This document shows positions 22,501 through 32,993 of a DNA stretch of 64,000 nucleotides, piece after piece. The notes under the pieces are model-generated. The model saw only the letters and a program-made list of their open reading frames with translations. It did no database searches and was not told the origin of the DNA. How positions within the stretch are numbered: the stretch's first letter is position 1; every line of letters starts with the position of its first letter. The translations under genes and the position numbers were made by a program. Source of the DNA: Macrobrachium rosenbergii (lineage: Eukaryota > Arthropoda > Malacostraca > Decapoda > Palaemonidae); the NCBI RefSeq assembly GCF_040412425.1, contig NC_089768.1, forward strand, positions 637,001 through 701,000, given 5' to 3'.

Positions 22501-22940
22501 AATGGACATATAATACCCCAACATTAGAACATTAGCTAGCATCTTGAAATGTTTGTTGTAACCTTACCTGGTGAAGGAGCAATGGCAGACGGGTACTACC
22601 TCTGGTCGTAGCTCCTCTCAAACTGTAGCGGCATGGTGGTAGAGCCAAGGGTCGCCTCTATTTGAGCGGGTGCTTTGCAACGTAGGAGGTTAATCGCAGG
22701 TTGCCAAAGCTAACAATCCCAAAGGGTCACATAAATAATATGTGGATGTGCCCTTGCCCTGGGCGCAGTACAATAAAACAACAAAGACCATATAAAATTA
22801 ACCTACAACAAACAAAATTTTAGCCAAAACCATAAAATACAGATTGGTGACACTCACAACTAAGTGTTCACCAGACTTCCCAAGAAGTACAACTATCCTT
22901 ATTCAAGGAGAGTGGACTGAGGAAAAAGAAGGCGTTCCTC

Positions 22941-23900
22941 CTATCCCTCATCCCCCAATACCATGCCAGCTGTGAAGAATGGACCTAAAGTACTGCATTT
23001 TTCGTAAACCGTTTCAATGTCCCGTAAGTAAAACATGGCAAACACTGACTTGCACCTCCAAAATGTTGTTTGCAAAATTGAAGAGAGAGACAGGTTGTGT
23101 CTGATAATGCATTCTTGGACAAAGGACAGCTGGGGTTTTTCACAGAACACCAAAGATCAACGGCTGATCCTCCAAGGTTTTTGGTTCTTTCAAGGTATAC
23201 ACTCAAAGCTCTTACAGGACAGCTGACTTTCTCTTGATTGGATGGACCTAGTACTTCTGACAGGCTCTTGATTGAAAAGGAGCACAGCCAAGGGTTAGCC
23301 GGGTCCTCATTCTTGGACAAAAAGTCCAAAATTAATGCCTTGAGAGAAACCTATCCTTTTATCGATGGCACGAAGCTTGCTGGCTCTCTTGGCTGTAGCC
23401 AGTGCCATCAAGAATAATGTCTCCCTTGTCAGATTCCGAAGTGACGATGAAACCAAAGGTTCAAATGGCGACCCTGACAGCCAGTTGAGGACCACATCCA
23501 AGTTCCAAGTGACTCCTGAGGGTTTTGCTTGCTTACTAGTACTCAAATGTTTGATTAAATTGCTGATGTCTTGGTTTGACGACAGGTTTACTCCTATATG
23601 TTTGAATACCGAACTCAACATTGCTCTGTAACCCTTGATGGTAGATGAGAGTCCTTTCGATGTTCTAAGATATAATAGAAAATCTGCGATTTGGGCTACA
23701 GTCGCTTAAGAAGAGGAGATATTTCGCTCCCGGCACCACTTCTGGAAAATTGCCCACTTGGCTTGGTAGACTGCAGAAGAAGATTGTCGCCTGCACTTAG
23801 CAATAGCTTCTGCAGCCTACCTTTAAAATCCTTTCGCTCTGACAAGCTCCCTGACAGTCAAGTCTGTCAGCGTGAGAGTGGATAACCCTTGATGGAATCG
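22941..23900 (-). pseudogene. A1 tyrosine recombinase, His-x-x-Arg box deleted
   Basis: Minus-strand 23621-23307 holds MLSSVFKHIGVNLSSNQDIS and LFLMALATAKRASKLRAIDK, with the catalytic Arg block retained as KRASKL. Segment 23329-22985 holds CPVRALSVYLERTKNL and DLWCSVKNPSCPLSKNALS, and then jumps to the TTCLSLQFCKQHF region. In A2, A3 and A4 an AHEIRAV block lies between these points. About 150 bp including that block is missing, so the catalytic His and Arg are gone. The Tyr-containing end is frameshifted. The N-terminal half continues in another frame to about 23900. Confidence 0.82.
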
Positions 23901-24064
23901 GAGGAAGTGCGGCTGTTTGAGAAGACTTCTTTTCTGAGGAAGTAGCCTTGGGAAGTCCGTCAAAAGGCTCATCAAATTGGGGAACCACTCCTTGTGTGGC
24001 CAAAAGGGAGTGACTAAGGTCACTGACGTGTTGTTGTGTGCACTGAACTTTTTTAACACTTCCC

Positions 24065-25600
24065 TCACCATGCTGAAGGGAGGGAAGGTGTAAAGGTCAC
24101 TAATTGGGTCTCGTTGCTCCTTGCCCATACAAGAAAATCCTTTGTCGCTTCGTAGAGCATACAAGAATGGGTCCCTCCTTGATTCTTGATATAAGTGAGG
24201 GCAGTCTTGCTGTCCGAATGAACTGCTATTGTCTTGTAGAAGGTTAGCGTAGCAAAGTATCGAAGTGCCAGATGAATCGCTTTTAATTCCTTTACATTGA
24301 TGTGGAGGTTTCTTTTGGTAGGCAACCATGTTCCTGACACCTCCATATCGTTGAGAAGGGCTCCCCAACCCAGATCTGAAGCGTCTGAGAATAACGTTAG
24401 GTCAGAGTTCGTTGGAGCCAGAGACCTTCCTATTGTAAATCTGTCTTCTGCTAGCCACCACCAGAGGTCCTCTTTTATTTGGGGAGTAATGTTGAAAACG
24501 AACAAATCCGGGAACGACTTCCTTTTCCAATTGGCCTTGAGGTAAAATTGCAGTACTCTTGTATGTAGCCTGCCTAATGGAATGAACTTCTCTATGGAAG
24601 AGAGGGTTCCAAAAAGACTCATCCATATGTTGGCTGAGCAGGAGTGGCAAGTTATGAAGTCCTGGACTTTCCTGCAGCAATTTAGTATCCTCTGTTCGGA
24701 TGGAGAAGCCCGAAAACTCACTCAGAGAGTCTATCACTATCCCCAAGTATAGAATTGACTGAGTTGGGACTAGCTGTGACTTCTTGAAGTTTAATTAAAA
24801 GGCCTAAATCTTGAATGAGACGAAGAGTTTTCTGCAGGTCCTCTGTGCACTGAGATCTCAAGGGGGAGCGTAAGAGCCAATCGTCCAGGTAGAGAGAGAT
24901 GTTTATCCCCATAAGATGTAGCCATTTCGATAGGGGAGCGAGTACCCAGCTAAAAACTTGAGGGGTCGTGGAGAGTCCGAAGCAGAGTGCCTGAAACTGG
25001 AAGACTCTGTCCTGGAACACGAATCTCAGATACTTCCTGGAGTCCGGGTGAACTGGAATGTGGAAGTAAGCATCTTGCATGTCGATCATAACCATCCAGT
25101 CTCCCTGATGGATGGCCGACAAAACCGACCGATTCGTCTCCATTTTGAACTTCGTTGTTTGAATGAAGAGGTTCAGGTAACTGATGTCCAGGACAGGTCT
25201 CCACCCTCCCAATGACTAGGGAACCACGAAGAGGTGGTTGTAAAACCCCCTCCGTGTTTACATCCTCGACTACTTCAAGGCTCTCTTTTCTAGTAGGGCT
25301 GACACTTCCCGAGATAGGGCCGAAACCTTTCTGAGTCTACCGAGTACGCTGTTAAGCTGATGGGAGAGGTTACTAAGGGAGGTTTCTCCCTGAAAGAGAT
25401 TGCATAGCCTTCTTTCAATACCTTCAGCACCCACAGCTCCACATTCTTCTTTTTCCATTCTGTCCAGAAATGGGAAAATCTTGCTCCCACTGGAACATGG
25501 AGGATGTATGTCTCATTTTCGAGGTGTTGCCTTGTTAATGGGCTTTTTTAGTTGGTCTGGAAGTTCGGAGTTGGCTCTAGGCTGAGACTGGAAACGACCT
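24065..25600 (-). pseudogene. A1 reverse transcriptase and RNase H
   Basis: The minus strand reads from the pol N-terminus (25490-25300, LWVLKVLKEGYAI) into RT (25212-24718), with GGWRPVLDISYLN, MIDMQDAYFHIPVHPD, ALCFGLSTTPQVF and the active site YLDDWL. It continues in another frame (24721-24065) through the RT thumb to RNase H: FSDASDLGWGALL, NVKELKAIHLAL and HSDSKTALTYI supply the Asp-Glu-Asp catalytic set. The domain order and sequence are typical of DIRS. A frameshift near 24720 and a stop region after about 25212 break the frame. The RT fingers upstream of 25212 are disrupted. Confidence 0.88.
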
Positions 25601-25614
25601 CTAGAAGCTTGAAA

Positions 25615-25900
25615 AATTAAGTATACCTTAGTTTTACAAGACCACTCAGCTGATTAACAGCTCTCCTAGGGCTGGCCCATAGGATTAGACTTATTTTACG
25701 CGGCTAAGAACCAACCGGTTACTTAGCAATGGGACCTACAGCTTATTGTGGAATCCGAACCACATTATAGCGAGAAATGAATTTCTATCACCAGAAATAA
25801 ATTCCTCTAACTCTTCATCAGCCGGCCGCGGGAATTGAACTCCAGCCCATCGAGTGACAGTCTGAAGCTCAACCGAATTGGCCAACAAAGGGCTAAACTG
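25615..25900 (-). repeat. tRNA-derived SINE inserted in A1 gag/pol region
   Basis: Same SINE as at 21888: the minus strand begins near 25895 with a tRNA-like head (B-box-like 'gttcaattcc' near 25840), then 'ggattccacaataagctgta', 'aaccggttggttcttagcc' and 'ggagagctgttaatcagctg', and ends with the tail 'aaggtatacttaat' at about 25618. A3 shows the uninterrupted sequence around 47395-47450. Confidence 0.83.
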
Positions 25901-28394
25901 TTGCTGCAAGGGCGATGACGTTCTAGTAGCTGTGCTTGTAGTGGCTCGTGTGAACTTAGTCCTTTTGGTGGATTGAGTGAGGAGGTCCTGAGTCAACTTC
26001 TTCTGCAGCTCTACTGAAACCCATTCCAGGGTATCCTGCAGGAACAGACTATTCTTGTCCAGGGGGGGCAAAAATAAGCGAAGAACGTTGCGATGGGGTG
26101 ACTCCCTTTGCCGTGAACGAGCACCACAAATCTCGTTTCTTGAGGACTCCTGTTGTGAAGATGGTTGCTAGCTCTAGTGCTCCATCTCTTACAGCTCTAT
26201 CAGTACACCCCAGTACTCCCAGCCAGTCCAATGTTAAGTTCTCTTGAAGGGACCTAGTCTTCTATTTACTTGGCTAGGGCCCCCACCGTCCAATCCAGAA
26301 AACTACAGGTCTTGAAGACTTTAACGATGTCTTTAAGCAGATGGTCTAATTCTGAGGCTGCGAAGAGAATTCTGGCCAATGAGAAAGCAGAGCGACGAGA
26401 AGCATCTGTGATACTTGAGAAGTCCCCTTGAGAGGTGGCAGAAACTCCCAAGGATGGAGCTTCTCCAGTTGCATAAGACAGATACTTCTGCCTTTTCAAA
26501 CGAGAGGGAGACGAACAGAACACCGCCTTCCCGACTTCCCTCTTCTCTGCTAGCCAGGCATCTATGCGGCCGAAAGCTTTCTTTGACGACGAAGACAACA
26601 CCATACATGGCAGTCTGGAGGTAACTGGTGGTTGTCGCATCAAGTAGGCCAAACCCGGCGGTAAAGGGATGACTGGAGAGAAGAACGACGGGTAACAGAC
26701 CAGGAAAAACCTGAGCAGTGCTGAGTAATGAGAGGAAGGTTGCTCCTCTTCCGCAGGTTCCTCGACAGACAAAGCGGGTAATCCTGGGGGTTCCACAGTG
26801 TCTTGCACTACCGGAGTTTGCTTTTGAAGAAGGCTCAACACTTTATCAAGCCGAAATTGAAGTGGCGCCAATGAAGGATCTTGAGCAACAGACAAAAGTT
26901 CTCTTGAGGCATCCGATACTGGAAGTTCTCCCTGCAGGGTCGTAAAGAAATTAGAAGTGGGGTGGACTTCGAGAGACGCACCCACAGCAACTGGACGCAC
27001 AGACGTTGGGCACCCACTCACTGTCGAAGCAGACACTGACTCCTGGGAAGCGGCTGCATTCTCTGTGGACACTTGGTGCCCCAAGGATGGGCACTCGGCG
27101 ATCTGACGTTCCCGCTCCGAGCGGTCAAACACAGGCTCTTCTAACTCAGAATCTGGGCGCCCATGAACAGGAAAGGCAGAAACTGCGCACTCATGTGATG
27201 GGCGCTTGGATGAAGCACACTCATGTGATGGGCGGTTGGATGAAGTGCGCTCATACGATGGGCACTCAGACACTGGGCGCTCTAGAGGTGAAAGCTCGGA
27301 CACCGAACGATCTTTGAGTTGGCGCTTACACACAACACTAATGTACACTGGGTGCTCGTACTCTTGGCGCCGATAAGCTGGGCTGGTACACACTCATTTG
27401 AGGTCAGAATGTACTTTTGCACCTGAATGGGAGTGGGAATCTCTCACTGGCGACTCCCAAAAACTACAAGAAGGGAGAGGGCTACGTTCTCTCTCTACAG
27501 CTCGCTTACAAGATGGGGGCAAATCTGAATCCAAGGAAGCACCCGGCCTTTTCAATGGCCTAGAAACTTTGGCAAAACGGTCACGGCATTTCTTTGATGC
27601 GGGAGAATCACTTGTAGTGCATGCACATCCATTTGAACACCTTTCCAACGGCGTTCTTCTGCAGCCTGGGATTGGCGGACAACAGGCTCGGATGAGGCGA
27701 CGACTGCTCGTGTGCAAACCACACCGACCTCCCTTGGACTGCCAGTTTGCTTCCTCCCAGGTTGGCAAGGGGAGTTTAGCAGGGACCTTGGTCTAGAAGC
27801 ACCAGTGGGACGAACAGCCGCCCCCTCCACTGACACTTCACTCGACACTACACAATTAAATTTGTCCATTAGGACCTTCACAGAGTTCCCAATCTGGGAA
27901 ACAGTACTGACAAGTAAATTACATTTTTTACCTACTCGTGCTTCTACGCTGGCAATGGCATTGGGTTCAGCAGAATGAGAGCTAGGTAATGGAGTGACAG
28001 GAAAGGCTAGAGGACTCGAAATAGGAGAAAAAGCTGTCACAGGCGCTGAAGGGATAGGCATAACATCAGTACCAACTCCTGGAGAATGACCAGCGGAAGC
28101 CTTAGCTTCGGCCCTAGCTGTAAATAAGTTAAGTATACCTTAGTTTTACTAGACCACAGCTTTTCGGTCACGGTGCAATTTGTCTAAGTGTGTCTGTAAA
28201 GTCTTCCATTTACCCTTCTCCCAGTCCTTACATTCGTCACAATTCGATTCCGGAGAACAAATTTCTTCCCTACAAGTACAACAAATGGTATGTGAGTCAT
28301 ATTTTGCAGAAGTGAGTCTAGTTTTGCAGCCTTTGCTGCAGTACCTAATGCTAGACAAACTAGAGTAAGTCAGACATAATGGACAAAATTCCAA
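25901..28394 (-). pseudogene. A1 gag-like ORF (frameshifted)
   Basis: N-terminal segment 28394-28149 carries CKTRLTSAKYDSHTICCTC, then EEICSPESNCDECKDW, the Cys/His motif seen also in A4 (HTSCFSC, then C, C, C spaced alike). Segment 28061-27552 is a Ser/Pro-rich linker. Segment 27393-26266 has a variable repeat part (RPSHECASS / RPSHECAVS) and then the conserved C-terminal domain (FGRIDAWLAEKREVGKAVF, GVSATSQGDFSSITDASRR, CSFLDWTVGALAK). Segment 26231-26049 continues with LKKRDLWCSFTAKGVTPS. Shifts and a SINE scrap at 28121-28155 break it. The protein is presumed to be the RNA-packaging component, assigned by position and similarity to DIRS ORF1. Confidence 0.8.
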
Positions 28395-28549
28395 TTAGAC
28401 AAGTCACAATCGAAGAAAAAATCCAAATTGTAGCTAAGCTAAATAGCTGCGCTACCAAAAGCAAAAGAGTACTTCACCAAAGATGATCTCTGACCATCCA
28501 GCGAAAACGAAACAAGAGCTGCTAATAACTGGTGTTCAGTCATTAACTG

Positions 28550-28722
28550 GCAGAAACGAATTGAGCTCTTCAACTACGTTGTACCTATTCTTCCCCAACA
28601 GTGGGAGGGGCAGTATACCTACATCCAAAGCAAAAGAGCGCTACCGCGAATTTCGAATTTTGAGCTGCTGCGTGAAGTAGAAACTATAGCTATGTAATTA
28701 TTTGGTAAGTTACTTATATAAA
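28550..28722 (-). repeat. A1 5' ITR
   Basis: Inverted copy of the left ITR: 'gctgcgtgaagtagaaacta' and 'tagctatgtaattatttggt' complement 22190-22240. Ends 'acttatataaa' and is followed directly by I-2 sequence 'attcagtgactcaaac', which equals I-1 'attcagcaactcacag'. Confidence 0.85.
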
Positions 28723-28780
28723 ATTCAGTGACTCAAACAATCTTCTAGATCTAATTGGGAAAGGTTAATAAATACATCTC

Positions 28781-29137
28781 TTAATTCAAATATTTTTTGG
28801 TTGGAGAATCACTTGTCTGAATTTTCAGGGCACTCTTCATTGTTACAAACTCTACGGAGAGAGAGAGAGGTATTTCACCACATTCAACTTGTAAAGATGA
28901 CTTTGGTGATGATCTAAAGGCTTCTGAACATATTCTAAATGCCAAGCCATATATTTCGCTTCCATAATCAATGACAGACAGCACTGCTGCTTTATACAGT
29001 GCAGTAAGGGTATTTCTACTGGCTCCCCAAGTAGTGTTCGATAGTTTTTTAATTAGATTTAATGCTCTTTTACATTTTGATTTCATGTATGTTATGTGGG
29101 CTTCCAGTTCAAGTGAGTATTCACATACTAATCCCAA
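28781..29137 (-). pseudogene. I-2 RT thumb/connection segment
   Basis: Minus-strand frame reads AHITYMKSKCKRALNLIKKL, then NTLTALYKAAVLSVIDYGSE and SSPKSSLQVECGEIPLSL, matching I-1 871-1362 block by block. A gap relative to I-1 removes the ASDAALKMSDPVHNEG stretch. A1 lies immediately downstream and A2 immediately upstream, isolating this piece from the rest of the gene. Confidence 0.87.
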
Positions 29138-29225
29138 AAATATTGCTGTTTGGCTAGTTGGTATGGAATGGTTTCTGATTTTTAAATCTATTTCTTAATA
29201 CTTTTTCCATTTTCTATTTTTATAA

Positions 29226-29560
29226 AAATAACATTTTTATAATAAAATAAAGTTTTATATATACTTACCAAGTAATTACATAGCTATTGGTTCCCTGACC
29301 TACGGCAGCTTACAAATTCAAAATTCGCGCGGCGGCGCTGTTATCGTTAGTGTGTAAGTGACGACGTCCCGCCACCATCCGGGACTCGAGGAAACAAACT
29401 AGCGGATAGCTCAATTCGTTTTATGCTCTTATGTTCATGCAAGGGGAGGAGGGCGGGCTCCAATCATGTAATTACTTGGTAAGTATATATAAAACTATTT
29501 AATTATAAAAATGTCATTTTTATATAACTAACTTACCAAGTAATTACATAGCTCATTCCA
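29226..29560 (-). repeat. A2 3' ITR plus ICR
   Basis: The ITR contains 'gcgcggcggcgctgttatcg' and 'cccgccaccatccgggactc', mirrored at 35370-35440. The ICR starts 'atgtaattacttggtaagta', runs through 'ataaaaatgtcatttt' (complement of the left terminus) and continues directly with 'tatataactaacttaccaag' (complement of the right terminus). This is the clearest example in the window of an ICR that spells the circle junction. Confidence 0.9.
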
Positions 29561-30065
29561 CATTGTAAGGAGGTGGGAAAGAGCATGGAAAGTAATGAGT
29601 TTGAACTAGAAAGGTCGCTAACATTGAATAAATGTTTGTTGAGAGAGCTGCTGCAGGAGGGTACTGCCTCTGGTCGGCGCTTCTCTCGACTTGTAGTGGA
29701 CGTGGCAGTATAGCCAAGGGTCGCCACTACATTAGTGGGAAACTTTGCAGCGGAGGAAGTACACCGTATGCTGACAAAGTTTTTTAAAAGATGCCCTTGC
29801 CCTGGGCGAAGACCAGAATACATAATGAAAACACCGTCACCTACACCACAGAATAAAACCAAAAAACCCAACCATTATCAAAGATACAGTACGAACTGGT
29901 GGGTACTCCAGGTACAATGTACCCCCAGGCTTCCCAACGACTCAAAACCTTGAGTCAAGGCGAGTTTATAGCAAAGGAACAGATAGATTCCTCATGATTC
30001 CTCTCCCAGCACCATGCCAGCTACGGATAAAGGTCCTAAAGTGCTACAATTTTCAAATATAGTTT

Positions 30066-30950
30066 CTATGTCCTTGAGGTAGTGTGAGGCGAATATGGAC
30101 TTGCATCTCCAGAACGTCGACTGTAGGATTGAAGAAAGAGACAAGTTGTGTTAAAAGTGAGGGAAGTTGCTACTGCCCTAATTTCGTGAGCCTTTACCTT
30201 AAGTAGAGGAAAAGATTCTTCCTGGATCTGAAGGTGGGCTTCTAATATTAATTCTCTCAGAAAAAAGGATATGGCATTTTTGGAGAGCGGGCGAACTGGG
30301 TTTTTAACAGAGCACCAGAGGTTGCTCGAAGGTCCTCTAATCTTTTCCGTCCTCTGATGATAGTACCTGAGGGACCTCACTGGGCAGAGGAGTCTTTCTT
30401 CTTCCTCACGTCCTAAGATATCCATAAGGTTCTTGATGACGAAGGACCTAGGCCAGGATTTAGAAGGGTCCTCGTTCTTTGTGAGGAAACCAAGAGAAAG
30501 AGAGCGGACTGTGTCCTCTTGTGCAAAGCCTATTCTCTTGTCTATTGCTTGTAACTCGCTAAATGGCAGCAGTGAGCGCCGTTAAAAAGAGAGTCTTTTT
30601 CGTGAGATTCCTGAGGGAAACAGAACGAAGAGGTTCGAATTGAGGACTTGACAGCCATTTCAGTACAACGTCAAGTTCCAAGAGACGTTGGAAGAACTGT
30701 CTTTCTTGGACGTATCGAATTTGATCAGGTCGGTGATATCTTGATTAGAAGACAGATCCATTCCTCTGTGCTTAAAAACTGAGCTGAGCATCGACCTATA
30801 CCCTTTGATGGTAGAGGTCGATAGCTTCCTGATGGACTTTACGAATATCAAAAAGTCGGTTATCTGGCTTATAGATGTTTCAGAAGAAGAGATGTTATGA
30901 CGGCTGCACCACCTTCTGAAGACTGTCCATTTTGATTGGTAGAGCTTTGT
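30066..30950 (-). pseudogene. A2 tyrosine recombinase
   Basis: The minus strand gives GYRSMLSSVFKHRGMDLSSN (30851-30660). A degenerate Arg block follows near 30570, where the expected ATARRVSEL reads TALTAAI with a stop. Segment 30425-30066 holds LLCPVRSLRYYHQRTEKIRG, SNLWCSVKNPVRPLSKNAI and KVKAHEIRAVATSL with the His-x-x-Arg pair. The Tyr block IFASHYLK can be read near 30095 in another frame. The Arg block is lost and the end is shifted, so the enzyme is dead. Confidence 0.83.
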
Positions 30951-30959
30951 AGAAGAAGT

Positions 30960-32993
30960 TCATCTGCATTTCGCAATTGCCTCTGCATCTTGTCGCAAAA
31001 ACCCTTTTGCTCTGACAAGGCGCTTGACACTCTGAAGCCTGTCAGAGCCAGAGCGGATAACCCTTAGTGGAATCTGAGGAAGTGGGGTTGTCTGAGCAGA
31101 GACCGTTTTTGTGGAAGAAGTCTTGGGTAGTCTACCTGGAGTCGAATCAAGTCTGGAAACCATTCCTTGTTCGGCCAAAATGGGGCTACAAGGGTCATGG
31201 AGGTGTTCTGATGCATTGACAGCTTGTTGATTACTTCCGAAAGGAGGGAAGGTGTACACATCTAAGTTTGTCCAATTCAAAAGCATGGCGTCCGTGCTCC
31301 ATGCTTGAGGATCCAGGATCGGAGAGCAAAAGAGGGGCAGACAGTGGTTTCTCAATGTCGCGAAAAGATCCACAGTGGGTTTGCCCCACAGTTTCCAAAG
31401 GTTGTCGCAGACTACTCGATTTAAGGTCCATTCGGTTGGAAGGATCTGTTTGAGGTGGCTTAATTCATCCGCAATCACGTTCATCCTCCCTTGAATGAAC
31501 CGGGAGACAAGAGAGACTTGGTTCTCTTCCGCCCACAGAAGGAGATCCTTTGCCATCTCGTACAGGGAGAAGGCATGAGTGGCCCCCTGTGGTGTTGTCC
31601 GCATGTACTACAATCTTCTTGCCGCGGACCAGATCCGAGAAGTATTGAAGGCCCAGGTGAATTGCTCTCAGTTCCTTTATGTTGATGCGAGCATTCTATT
31701 GTTCTGTATTCAATGTTCCGGAGACTTCCCGACCTTCCAGAAGTGCGCCCCAGCCTAGGTCGGAGGTATCTGAATAAAATTGAAGGTCTGGGTGCACTGG
31801 GAAAAGAGACTTCCCTTCCCGAAGTCTTTCTCTGCACATCCACCACTGGAGATCCTCTTTGATTTCTGACGTAATCGGGAAGATGAAAGAGTCTGGTTGG
31901 GTTTTTCTGCACCAATTCACTTTGAGGAAAAACTGAAAGGGTCTCATGTGCAGTCTGCCTAGAATTACAAACTGCTCAACTGAAGCAAGGGTCCCCAAAA
32001 GACTCATCCACTGCACTGCTGAGCAGGAAGGAAGAGCAAGGAACTGACTGACAGTCTGAAGGCAGTTCTTGACTCTTTTGGACGACAGAAAAGCCCGAAA
32101 AGTCTGAGAGTTCAGAATCATCCCTAAATAGGGGATCTCCTGAGACGGAATCAGAAGGGATTTCTTTTTGTTTATGAGGATGCCTAACTCCTGTGTCAGG
32201 CAAAGAGTTCTTCTCAAGTCCTCCACGCACTTTTCCTTTGACGACGAGAGGAGAAGCCAATCGTCTAGATATAAGTTGATGTTGATTCCCAGAAGGTGAA
32301 GCCAATTCCCCAGAGGAGCCAAGATTCTGTGAAAACTTGAGGAGCCGTCAACAAGCCGAAGCATAGGGCCCAGAACTGTAGAATCCTGTCCTGAAAAACA
32401 AAGCGTAGAAATTTCTGAGAGTCTGGATGAACAGGGACACGAAAATACGCATCCTGCATATCCAGGGTGACCTTCCAGTCCCCTGTTGTACTGAGGACAT
32501 GACAGAGTGAACGGTCTCCATGTGAAACTTGGTCTTCAGTACGAACACATTCAAAGCGCTTACATCCAGAACGGGCCTCCAGCCCTCCCGAGGCCTTCGG
32601 GACCATGAAAAGGCGATTGTAGAAACCTTCTGAGTGGGGCGCTAGCACTTTTTCCACTACTCCTTTGGAAAGAAGGAGTTCGACTTCTTGAAAGAGGGCC
32701 AAAAACTTCGTGGAACCTTTTGAGTACGCTGTCAAGGCGATTGGAGATGTAGTTAAGGGAGGAGTCTTTGCGAAAGGAATGGAGTAGCCCTCCTTTAGAA
32801 CCTTCATCACCCAGGGGTCTGCTCCTCTGTTTTCCCATTCCTTCCAGAAAAGTAGTAGTCTGGTTCCTACCTGGGCGCAGAGGACTAACTTCTCACTTCT
32901 TAGGGGTGGATTTGAAAGAAGACCTCTTAATGGACTTCGTAGGAGGTCGGAAGTTTGGTCTAGGTTGAGGCTGGGTCGTAGCTCTCCCTCCAT
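30960..32993 (-). pseudogene. A2 reverse transcriptase and RNase H
   Basis: Segment 32993-32265 holds the pol N-terminus (PWVMKVLKEGYSIPF) and RT fingers/palm (FYNRLFMVPKASGG, TLDMQDAYFRVPVHPD, ALCFGLLTAPQVFT). Segment 32364-31696 holds the active site LYLDDWLLL, the thumb (SCSAVQWMSLLGTLASVEQF) and the RNase H start (FYSDTSDLGWGALLEG). Segment 31604-30960 holds the RNase H remainder and tether (FIQGRMNVIADELSHL, VDLFATLRNHCLPLFCSP, LDVYTFPPFG). All motifs are in DIRS order; two frame changes separate them. Confidence 0.88.

Larger units (their letters stand above)
21867..28722 (-). mobile_element. DIRS-like element A1 inserted in I-2
   Basis: The left end 'aatgacatttttataataa' and right end 'ggtaagttacttatataaa' carry inverted repeats, with an ICR near 22385-22470. 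The minus-strand order is gag (28394-25901), RT/RNase H (25600-24065) and YR (23900-22941). Flanks are I-2, and I-1 at about 795-815 gives the uninterrupted sequence. A full SINE lies in the 3' ITR (21888-22158), a second in the gag C-terminus (25615-25900) and a 35-bp SINE scrap in gag (28121-28155). The copy is inactive. Confidence 0.9.

Noticed and set aside
29226..29520. Left ends of A-type elements as independent MITEs with about 55-bp inverted repeats
   Set aside because: The inner inverted repeat is explained as an ICR because it continues with the complement of the right end of the same element, which a nested MITE would not do.
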